Assembly: GCA_900155495.1 (NCBI GenBank)
Contig: FTLJ01000556.1
Coordinates: 1-31,957 of the forward strand
Length of the DNA stretch: 31,957 nt
Origin: Porogramme epimiltina
Taxonomy: Eukaryota > Basidiomycota > Agaricomycetes > Polyporales > Polyporaceae
Reading direction: 5' to 3'
Shown: piece by piece, positions 10,807 through 22,765 of the stretch
How the letters are laid out: each line of letters opens with the position of its first letter
Numbering within the stretch: the first letter of the stretch is position 1
Notes under the pieces: generated by a model
Databases searched by the model: none
What the model was told of the DNA's origin: nothing
The model's input: the letters and a program-made list of their open reading frames with translations, nothing else
Made by a program: the position numbers and the translations under genes

Positions 10807-11026
10807 TCCAGCCCTACGAAGCCCCACGGGACGGTTCGTCTGGAAGCTGGTCGGACTCGTTGCGGTGCGAACTTCGAAGCTGGCTGGCCTGGCCCTAAGT
10901 GGCCTCGGGATGACGAAGCGCCCGTCATCCAGGACACACGTGCCAGTGCTGGATTCAAGCTCAAGCCACCGGGCGGCACCGCGCACGAACGTCAACGTCA
11001 ATAGGGGCTAGAGCCTTCGCGCCGAA

Positions 11027-11034
11027 TATATAAT
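11027..11034 (+). promoter_or_regulatory. TATA box of ubiquitin-fusion gene 1
   Basis: TATATAAT lies 96-103 nt upstream of the ATG at 11130. The second ubiquitin-fusion gene has a TATA stretch at nearly the same distance, which supports both starts. Confidence 0.6.
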
Positions 11035-11129
11035 ATGTAGCTATCGAAACTCAATCGTCCAAACCCCCCAAACCGAACCTTCTGCAGCTGAATCCCGGTA
11101 TAGCCTCGTCTCGCACTACGTCGTACAGT

Positions 11130-12765
11130 ATGCCCCCGAACACTAGGACGCTCGTCAACAGTGGTGCATCTACTCCTCGCCGAGGGCCCCGGCAGCCGAA
11201 TGTTGTTACAAAAGGGACTTCCGGTCCCTATAAAAGCGTTCAAGTACAGTGGAATTCTCGGAAAGCTGCATTCGACAATACGGGCAGTGTTGAGGTGAGT
11301 TCACAGCTCGCATGACTCTCCTGAAAATCTATCCTTACCATTCCCACCAACCTTGGAGACTCTCATTCAGAAAGCATGTGTTCATTTCCGCCAGCCGACC
11401 AACCATGAATATGTCCTTCTTGGTACTGGCGACGATGCAGAGCTCGAGCTATCAGACGACATGGTCAAAAGGATTCCCGACCGTACTATCCTATCTTTGA
11501 AGAAGATCTCTGAAGAGGGTCACTACTGCCAAGACGAGAACTTGTCAATGTAGGCTGCAAGCACCGACATGACTCTTGCTGAACTAATCCTGTCACTGTC
11601 CGCACGTTTAGGGAGCGGTCATTCGATATTCCAACGACCAACCATATGCTCCCCCCCGCATTGCGTGGGCCCGGTTCATACCACACTACTATGGGTACCT
11701 CTGGAACGTTCCGTGGATCCTCGGGAAGCCATAGTTCAATGTTATGGGAGGGTAAAGTTTTCGTGAACAAGTACGTGTTCAAATGAGTGTCTCGGAGATA
11801 TCACCTCTTAAATTTCCCTTCATGAATGCAGATCCGACGGCAAGATAGTCGACATAGAAGCATCTTCTAATGATACAGTGCAGAATATCAAAGACAGAAT
11901 GCGAGACAAGGAAGGCATCCCGCAAGATCAACAAAGACTGATATTCGCTGGCCGTCAACTTGAAGATGACATGCAATTATGGGCATATGGAATACGGCAA
12001 GGATGGACCATACATCTTGTGCCAACCGTGAGAGGAGGTAAACCTGTGATATACCTGTTTCCTCCCACGCCCCTCCCCAACGTAGACGTGTCCATCAATC
12101 TCGTCAACCAATGGTCGTTCACCCACATCTATCCCCTCCTTCACCCAAAGCGTCTACACCACGGCGGACAGTCCATCACCTGGTCCGTTTCCGCTAAACC
12201 AGACGGCACCCTGACCGAGACCGCCTCAGGCCTCGATCTCTCCTACCTCTTCTGGGAAGCCGAGTCGACCCTTTCAGCCCAGCCTTCCCCACCGTCCACT
12301 CCCTCAGACGATGTCGCCTCCAACCCGCTCTCTCAGGAGTACTTCGACCCCTCCGCTCCGGAGCTCTCTCCCACCTCTCCCACCGCCGTCGTCCTCCCCT
12401 TCTCCGACCTCCTCCCCTACCTCGACCGCGCACTAGCCTCCCTCACCCTCCACACCGCAGCGCGCAACGACTTCATCACATACTGGCTCCCGAAGCTCTC
12501 CAAGAAGCCGTATGTCGCCCTCCGCTTCCTCCCACAAGCCGCGTATGCGCGTGCAGCAACGCTGGACGTGGTGCCTGCGCCGGACGTGGTGACGCGGGTG
12601 TTCATGCTGTTCCGCGGGGTCGCGGAGGAGGGTGTGGAGGAGTGGGATGAAGCCCGCTCGCGCATTGGGGCAGTGGACTGGGTGGACGTTGTAGGGGTAC
12701 GGCCGGGGGCGCGGGATGAGAGCCTGTTTAAAGTGTTGGAGTGGGGCGCAATGGAGGTTCTGTAA
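11130..12765 (+). CDS. Ubiquitin-domain fusion protein with C-terminal KPVIYL-type domain (paralog 1)
   Basis: Four exons (11130-11294, 11359-11549, 11612-11770, 11832-12765) give 482 residues. Order: an N-terminal region (about 35-110) with a KACVHF helix and a [15 protein letters not shown] strand that may be a divergent ubiquitin-like fold; a linker; a 76-position ubiquitin domain ending in VRGG (GG codons 12034-12039); then, with no linker, KPVIYLFPP and about 240 residues of a second domain. Relative to ubiquitin, K11, K27 and K33 remain, while L8 is Ser, K48 is Arg and K63 is Gln; I44, H68 and V70 are kept. The C-terminal domain contains [20 protein letters not shown] and a final VLEWG. 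From memory these match uncharacterised bacterial proteins that begin KPVIYLYP and end near EWGG. Function unknown. Cleavage after Gly-Gly by a deubiquitinase is possible but inferred. Confidence 0.85.
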
Positions 12766-13512
12766 GTCATGCGCTGGAGTTGTGGTATGTATGTTATCAC
12801 GACGTATGAGTTTTCGTTAGCCCCAGGTTCAGCGGCTCGATGACCTACTACTACCTTATACACAAGAAGACCTTATTTATCAATGACACACGCACCATAG
12901 CATGCCGCTGAGAGAAGAAAATGATGGGCGACCCGGAGGCTGGCGTTTAGGACATAGTCGCCTGCGAGTACGAGCGGGTCTAGTCAGGCAGATCGATGGA
13001 CCACACAAAGACATACAAATCGTAGTTCGATGTACCGGATGTCGCCCTTGGTCTGGATGTCGGACGAGGGGGCGAAGAGCGTGTCTCAGTTTCACATGGA
13101 GTTTATGTGGACCAGGCGTCTACCTCGACCTTGGACGATGGATGGGGTGCATGTCGTTTATCGGGTTGGCCTAACATTCAGTTGGGCGCGGTCGTGACCG
13201 TATGTCTACTGTACCCCCACGGCAGCGGGTGGACGATGCGGTAGCCCACATCCGCGATCCCAAACCCAACATGTCCTGCCCGCACAACCTGCCACCGAAG
13301 CAGACAATCCCGCCCAAGCTCACTTCCACCTTCTTGAGCTTCGGTGTCTCCGGGACTCGAGGGCTTGTTTCCTAACTTAACCCGGTCATGCGCCTAAAGT
13401 TCTCACATAGTAGGTGTCAATAACGGAGTCTAAGGCTAAACAAAACATGACGATCGTAAACGGAGCATACAATACAGCAGTGCAACATCCAGAATACACG
13501 AGAGCGAACCGA
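12766..13512. other. Intergenic between convergent ubiquitin-fusion gene 1 and NOG1
   Basis: Contains the 3' regions of both genes. The minus strand has protein-like pieces (about 13375-13210, and 13090-13030 followed by a 54 nt GTATGT intron with a CTGAC branch site), but I cannot join them into one frame. A plus-strand frame of 57 codons runs from the ATG at 13202 to 13375. These could be remnants of a decayed gene. No domain is recognised. Confidence 0.35.
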
Positions 13513-15919
13513 CTATCGACGATCCGTCTTGCCCATCTTCCGCTTGCCCGCGAAGAGATGCTTGGGCTGGGTAGAGACGTTAGCCGCGCCGCAGTATCGG
13601 ACAGATATACACGAGGGCTCACCATTTTGACCTTGATCGCGCGGTCGGACTCGCCCGCCCGCGCGTGCATGTTGCGTTCTCTCTGTCCAAGATTCCGCAA
13701 CCTCGCCGCTTTTGATGCTTGCTAGAGAAGCAAACGCACGATGAGTATCCACCCGCGAACGAAGCACGAACACACGTACCGCCTCGTCGCGCATACCCGC
13801 CAGCTGGCGATTTGACCGCGGATGGCGCGCGCCCTTCGCGACGGCCCCACCCGAGTTCGCCTTCGCCCTCTTGAGCTTCGGCGCCTCCTCGCCGTCGACA
13901 TCCATCCACCCGTCCTCGCCCTCCTCGCCGTCGCCCATCTCCTCGTCGACGTCCATCTCGGCCTCCTCCTCCTCCTCCCGCATCCGCTTCCGTTTCGCAC
14001 CCGCGACCTTTGCGAGGATCTCCGCGCGCTCCTGGATGCGGCTGGGGTCGAGGCCGGCCTTCGTCATCTCCGTCGTGAGCTCCGAGAGCGTGCGGAGACC
14101 AGCAGTGCGCGGGAGCGCGGCGCGGTTCTTCATGCCCTTCTTCGTTGCTTGAGAGATAAGCTTCTTCTCGCGCGATACCTTCATCTCGGCTGCCTCGCGC
14201 TCGTCGTCGGAGTCGAACTACCAGAGTGCGTTAGCTCGAGGAATGTAGCGGCAGACAAAGTCACTCACCATGTCTGACTCGCTGTCGTAGAACCCCTCAG
14301 CCTCGAGCTTCTCTTCCTCGCGCTCAAGAGCGTCGAGCTTCTCGGCGATCTCTGGGTCGATGAAATCGCTGATGTTCTTGCCGTCCATGATTTCTGGAAT
14401 TATGTCATTCTTCCATTCGTCGTCCTCGAGAAGGTAGTTCTCTGCGGAAAAGGTGAGCAATCGACAACGAGGCGAATGAGATGGGCGACATACTCTTCAG
14501 GCTGATGTTGTAGACACCAGCGCCTCCTTCCTCGGCCTCGATATCGCGCTCCAGACGACGACGGTCGGGGTCGTTCTTGTCGTACTTCTTGCGGTCCTTG
14601 ACGACATCGGGGATGAACGGAGCGCGAACGACGTCGTCGCGTGCCTTGGGCTGCGCGACGTGAAGGCGGTTGAGGATGGCGTTGACCTTGTTTCCCTTGA
14701 GCTTCGTGTCAACTCGGTGCTCGAGAAGCGCGTCGCAGGCGGTCGTCTTGAGCGTCGTGACGCCATCGTCCGTGTAACACGAAACTTGGACGTGGTGCAT
14801 GCCCTCAGCATTGATGATCTCGTCGACGAGAGCACGCCGCTCAGGGGCGAGGTCGTCGAGGCGCGCAACGTCGATCTTGTTAATAACGAGGACGGTGGGC
14901 TTGTTGGCGAAGAGGGGCTTGATGGCGTGGAAGAGTTGACATTGCGCTTCGATCGAGTATCCGCACTGCTCGGAAAGATCCATGAAGTAGAGAACACACG
15001 CCTTGAGATGAGCGAGAGCGGTGATGCTCTGCATCTCGATGTTGTTCATCTCTTCGAGAGGATGGTCGAGGATACCGGGGGTGTCGATGACCTGCCATCG
15101 CATGTAGCGGTAGTCCAGGTGGCCGACGAAGAGAGACTTCGTCGTGAAGGCGTAGGGCTGAACGTCGACGTCCGCACGGGTGACTTTGTTGAGGAAGGAC
15201 GACTTGCCCACGTTAGGGTAGCCGCAGATCAGGAGAGTGCGGGCGGTGGGGTCGATCGCGGGGAGACGGGAGATGTGTTTGCGGACCTCCTCGAGAAACT
15301 CGAGGGCTTCGTTCTGCCGCTTCATGATGGTGGCCATACGACCGAGGGCAGCACGCTTGAGTTGCTTGCATCGGTAGAGACTGTCACCGAATTTAAGGAG
15401 GCGAACATAGTCTTTCGCAACTTGGTCGATAAGGTGCCTAGCGGTACGGAGCTGTCCGAGGGCGAGCTTGTAGTGATTCTTGTCGTAAAGAACATTGAGA
15501 AGAGAGGAGAGGAAGGGATGGAGGTCCTGCGAAAATCACGTTGAGAAATTGGTCTTCATAGGCAGCAATCCTTCCTCTCAACACCCCTCGCGTGCTCCGA
15601 TTGACCCGGCCATGCCAAGCGTTTGGTGAAGGCGGATAACTCACATCGATGATAGGGAACTCCTCGAGGATGGATCCGAGCTTTTCGTCGAATGAGTCTT
15701 GGGTGAACTTGACCTTGCGCATGTAAAAGTTACGGATACGGCTGATCTTGAAGTTTTTATGGATGACCTGTTCGCAGGGTATTAGCAAAAAACTACAATG
15801 AGAGGTCGCGGGGGTAGACGCACCGTAGGTGTCTTGCGCTGGGTTTTTGAGAGGACAATATCCAGAAAGTCCGATGCCTTAGGCACCGGCGCAATTGCCT
15901 TGAGTCCGCTCGTTGACAT
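13513..15919 (-). CDS. NOG1: Nucleolar GTP-binding protein NOG1 (60S ribosome assembly GTPase)
   Basis: Essential GTPase that joins pre-60S particles in the nucleolus and is released by Drg1 in the cytoplasm (family knowledge). Seven exons (15919-15824, 15767-15645, 15526-14494, 14441-14269, 14217-13780, 13721-13623, 13566-13513) give 671 residues with consistent phases; yeast Nog1 is 647. Seen: the conserved N-terminal [20 protein letters not shown] block, G1 loop GYPNVGKSS near residue 178, G3 DTPG, G4 NKID, the EIMDGKN segment after the GTPase domain, an acidic/basic tail with a bipartite-looking KRKRMRE, and the invariant C-terminal [17 protein letters not shown]. The start ATG is the first in frame and matches the family N-terminus. 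The 118 nt intron at 15527-15644 is long for this locus. Nothing appears broken. Confidence 0.97.
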
Positions 15920-16961
15920 CTTGCTGCAACCTTTCTGTGAAACGAGAAGAGGGAGACAGGCTGACAAGCCGCGGTAGGCAGAGGTCGAGAAATGGGAAGC
16001 GGGCGACGAAAAGGAGGGCGAAAAGGAGGACGAGCACGCTCCGGCAACGAGTCCGAGCGAGAGCGCTTGCTTGTCTTCCGGCTACCGAAAATTTGGATTA
16101 CATAATTGTGTTACCACGTGACCCATGGACACCCCTCTCGATCTCTCAGAGGCACAGATTCAACAGTGTGGCGAAGTTCCAATAGCAATTTGTGGGATTT
16201 AGATTAGTGGAAGGACGGTTGTATCACTGTATGGACAGGGACGACACGGGCGGCGGCGAGGAGGATGAACGGCGAACGCCGGACCGGATGTAGCAGCACA
16301 AGCGCTAGAAGCGCACGCCTCAGACTTGTGCCTCCCGAGCCGTCCCCCCCATCCCGCCCTGGCTACGCCGCGGGTTCCCATGTACATACGGAAACAGGGA
16401 TACAATATACCCTCTAGAATACACCCTAAAAGAACCATTCCTCCACTGACCTCCAGGCCTCCTACTTCTCCTACCGCGCTGCCAACGCACATCTTCCCGT
16501 CTCCTCACCTCCTCTCCTTTAGGCTCCAGCTCGCTCTCCATCTACCCTGAACCTCCCGTACGTCGACTCTGAAGGCTATTCCACCAACCCATCCGCCTAC
16601 CTTACAAGAATCCTGTTGAGGCGCTGCGGCTGGCTTGCATGCGGTGAGCCATTTGAAAGACGTTGGAGAACCTAGCATCGATGTGGACAAGGGCAAGCAT
16701 GTTGTTGTCATCCCGCTCCCAGCCCTCGAGGAAGGGGAAGCTGGAGCGTCGAAGAAGTGTAGTATTGTTAACCCGGAGAGTGTCTGTATTTTGGCGGATA
16801 TTCCATCTCTCAACAAGACAACTGGTCACAGAATCATGACTGTCTGGTGCACTCCCAAAGATCAAGGCCGACTTCCTCTACTACAGGCCGTGTCAACTGC
16901 GGTGGGTCTCTTCTTTGAGTCATTTTGGGAATGAATCTGGATGTCGCTTCTATTCGCGTTC
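15920..16961. other. Intergenic: NOG1 promoter plus an orphan open frame
   Basis: The left part is the NOG1 promoter; an ACCACGTGACC E-box lies near 16112. A plus-strand frame is open from 16620 to a TGA at 16934 and translates to a protein-like sequence (contains GKHVVVIPLPALEEGE). It lacks an ATG near its start, and I found no upstream exon that joins it. A short minus-strand frame starting at the ATG near 16541 has a poor start context and low-complexity content. I annotate neither as a gene. Confidence 0.4.
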
Positions 16962-16970
16962 ATATATATA
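16962..16970 (+). promoter_or_regulatory. TATA box of ubiquitin-fusion gene 2
   Basis: ATATATATA lies about 110 nt upstream of the ATG at 17080. It mirrors the TATA position of the paralogous gene at 11027. Confidence 0.6.
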
Positions 16971-17055
16971 GAATAGCCGACCGTGTTTGGTCTTCCGGAC
17001 GCAGGTGGTATTGTTGACCCCCTCCCCCCCTGAGGCTCTCTGCATTCTAATTCTA

Positions 17056-17076
17056 CACCACCACCACCACCACCAC
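17056..17076 (+). repeat. (CAC)7 microsatellite in the 5' leader
   Basis: Seven uninterrupted CAC triplets end 3 nt before the ATG at 17080. The tract is in frame with the CDS but upstream of the first ATG, so it is leader sequence rather than a His tract. Confidence 0.85.
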
Positions 17077-17079
17077 TCT

Positions 17080-18690
17080 ATGCCACTCACCAAATCTACA
17101 CTACCAAGTGACCGTCTAGGGTCTTCTCGGTCCGACATGCTTGGTCTCTTCCAAAGCCATGAAAAGAATGCTGCACCCGAAGCTTTTGACCAATCAAAAA
17201 CCATCCAAGTACGATTCAAATCCCGGACCACTGGATTCAACAATACAGGCTGCACCGAGGCGAGTGGTACAGCTCATACGAGTTTGCATGACATCCTGAG
17301 GACATCTGTATTAGGATCTCGTCCGAAAAGCATGTGCGCACTTCCGCTTAAATACCACCGCAGCGGAATATGTGCTATTGGGTACTGGAGAAGACTCTGC
17401 AATCGAGTTATCTGACGACATGCTAAAGCGTATCCCCAACCGGGAAACGGTGTCGTTGTCGAAAGTTCGTGAGGACGAATATCATGAGTGTTATCGCCGC
17501 AGGGATCATATTCTCTGTCTGGAAGAGGAACATGCTAGGTACGTCACACAAGACGGTTTGCAAAAACGTGTTACGGCTGAAACCATCTTACGCGCTACCT
17601 GCTGGCCCCAAACCACGACTCCGTCCCGTACCCATAGACCGGGGGAAGCGCCGAGGCGGGCTTATGATAACATATCAGGAATGCGGATTTTTGTCGAGAT
17701 GTAAGAGGCTCACTTTGCGGAGAAGTAACGCCATATCTCACTAATGCGCATGCTAGGCTCACTGGCAAGACAATCACTCTAGCAACATCTTCTAACGATA
17801 CGGTACGGCACATCAAGGATAAAATCCAAGACAAGGAAGGCATCCCACCCGACGTGCAAAGACTCATTTTTGATGGGAAAGCACTGGAAGACGACGTCGA
17901 ATTAGAGGTATATGAAATACGGCAAGAATCTACCCTACACCTTGTGCCAGCCCAGAAGGGAGGTAAACCAGTGATATACCTTTTCCCTCCTGCGCCCCTC
18001 CCCAACGTAGACGTGTCCATCAATCTGGTCAACCAATGGTCATTCACCCACATCTATCCCCTCCTCCACCCAAAGCGTCTACAACACGGTGGACAGTCTA
18101 TCACTTGGTCCGTTTCCGCTAAACCCGACGGCGCCCTCACAGAGACCGCCTCAGGCCTCGACCTCTCATACCTCTTCTGGGAAGCCGAGTCGACCCTTTC
18201 AGCCCCACTCTCGCCGCCCTCCACTCCCTCGAGCGATATCATCCTCGACCCGCTCTCTCAGGAATATTTCGACCCCTCCGCTCCGGAGCTCTCCCCCACC
18301 TCTCTCACCGCCGTCGTCCTCCCCTTCTCCGACCTCCTCCCCTACCTCGACCGCGCCCTCGCTGCCCTCACGCTCCACACCGCAGCGCGCAACGACTTCA
18401 TCACATACTGGCTCCCGAAGCTCTCCAAGAAGCCTTACGTCGCCCTCCGCTTCCTTTCACAGGCGGCGTATGCGCGTGCGGCGGCGCTGGAAGTAGTGCC
18501 TGCGCCGGACGTGGTGACGCGGGTGTTCATGCTGTTCCGCGGGGTCGCGGAGGAGGATATGGAGGAGTGGGATGAAGCTCGCTCGCGCGTTGGGAGAGTG
18601 GACTGGGTGGACGTTGTTGGGGTGCGACCGGAAGCACAGGATGAGGGCTTGTTTAGAGTGCTGGAGTGGGGCGCAATGGAGGTCCTGTAA
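17080..18690 (+). CDS. Ubiquitin-domain fusion protein with C-terminal KPVIYL-type domain (paralog 2)
   Basis: Three exons (17080-17259, 17315-17700, 17757-18690) give 499 residues. Domain order matches paralog 1: a possible N-terminal ubiquitin-like region with KACAHFR and [15 protein letters not shown], a linker, then a ubiquitin domain of exactly 76 residues from MRIFVE to QKGG (final GG codons 17959-17964), followed at once by KPVIYLFPP. This ubiquitin is much closer to canonical: [21 protein letters not shown] and STLHLV are kept, with L8, I44, H68, V70 and K11, K27, K29, K33, K48 present; K6 is Glu and K63 is Gln. The C-terminal domain is nearly identical to paralog 1 and ends in VLEWG. 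Intron 1 has a GC donor where paralog 1 has GT. A 99 nt in-frame stretch (17539-17637) has intron-like ends and may be optionally spliced. The gene is convergent with the second monooxygenase. Confidence 0.82.
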
Positions 18691-18916
18691 GTTCCGCTGC
18701 ACGAACGTGGTGACCCGTCTTCTTGCGCTTCGATCCTGTCTCCTCCCGTATAATGATACGCTAGTAGCTTGCGAGCATATTGAAAGCTAGTGTCGGAATG
18801 AAAGCATGACTTGAAACCGCAGAAATATGTATACAATGGTGTTCAAAGCACGGATCAGAGTATCGCCGCTACGCCGAGTGCAAGGCTTACGCCTCCAGCT
18901 CATCCTCCTGAACGCC

Positions 18917-21578
<2,662 letters not shown>

Positions 21579-21662
21579 TGTAAGGAGCCAGATAAGAGAG
21601 AGAGAAGTGCAGAGTGCGAGAGGAGGTTCAGGAGATGTAGCAACGGCGCGCTCAGGGGAAAG

Positions 21663-21670
21663 CTCTTATA
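21663..21670 (-). promoter_or_regulatory. TATA box of monooxygenase paralog 2
   Basis: On the minus strand, TATAAGAG lies 85-92 nt upstream of the ATG at 21578, followed by a CT-rich leader. Confidence 0.55.
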
Positions 21671-22765
21671 GCAATCGAGGAACCGCCATACATTCGGAGC
21701 TTGTCTGGGCAAGGGTGTCATCTGAATCTCCGTATCAGGAAAGCATCGGGTGTAACAGCGCTCAAGCATCGAGGATCGGATGACGACTCGGGGTAGTTTA
21801 GAGGACATAAAGGGGGCCCGGAAGCTCAGGATAAAACAAATGCACCGAGCCGAGGCGCGGTGAGGAACATCCACTTGCGATAAAAGGATTGGGGGGTGGA
21901 ACGACCGGGGGAACAGGGGGCACGAACATGGGCAAGCCCGCGGGGTCAGGTGTTCTTCTCCTTCGTCAGGCTCGCCCGCACTTCCCTTCTGGGAAACTCG
22001 TCCAACGCGCGATGCTGGTATCGGGTGGCCTGATTGAAGTCTTGCTGAACAAGCATCGTTCTCGCATATGCTCCCCGCTGATGCGAGCATCGCACAGGTG
22101 AGGCCGCCGTAAGCATGCACTGGGTTCCGGCGAACACAGCTTGAACATTGAGAGGTGGGCGTTACGGCGTTCATGTGGCTCAACGCAAACCAGCTATCCA
22201 ACTCACATGCATGCAGCACGCAAAGCGCCTTTTGTTGTCAAATGTCCATTGAAAGATGAAGCCACAGCTCTTTGGTCTCCTTGGCTTTGGCCCGTCGGGC
22301 TGTCACAGAGTTCCACATACTACCGCTGAAGGGACCGTACAATTCATGGGCGACGGAGTGGTGGGATTTGCATATTTGCATAAGGCGGCTTGGTGTGGTG
22401 GTATACGGCACGTTAAAGAAAATGCGAGCGGATATCTGCGCGGAGGACAAGACGGACCGGACGAGGTGCTGTGAGAGAAAGCGGGAGTTCGGGTGTCGGG
22501 AAGCGGCCACTGTTATGTAAGCTTGGCGCGGCGCCTTGCCCGACTCGCTGAGCACTGCGCGCTGCGACGGCGACTATATGCACCTCTGACCTTCTCCTCG
22601 TCCCTCTATCCTTATTTTTCTCTCTCCCTCCTCCTAATAGCGGGTTCATGCCCGGCGTCGCTGTTCTACCCCCTCCGATCCCGAACTTTCCAAAGTTTTC
22701 CGGTACGTCTTCCCGCGGGAATCGCTGTACATCGACCCACGTCCCAACCACATCCGCACCCAGCA
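21671..22765. other. Divergent intergenic region between monooxygenase 2 and the deubiquitinase
   Basis: About 1.1 kb. A long minus-strand frame (22219 to 21575) is open but has no domain and runs into the monooxygenase leader, so it is probably not coding. A CTATATG stretch near 22574 and a pyrimidine tract at about 22590-22640 fit a promoter and leader for the gene at 22766. No repeats or RNA gene were seen. Confidence 0.45.

Noticed and set aside
10807..11001. N-terminal extension of the methyltransferase frame
   Set aside because: The frame is open but begins with TTG and has no ATG before 10806. The family-like N-terminus starts at the 10806 ATG.
14660..15544. 294-codon plus-strand frame antisense to NOG1
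   Set aside because: It mirrors the main NOG1 exon, where stop codons on the antisense strand are rare because of codon bias. NOG1 motifs are clear on the minus strand.
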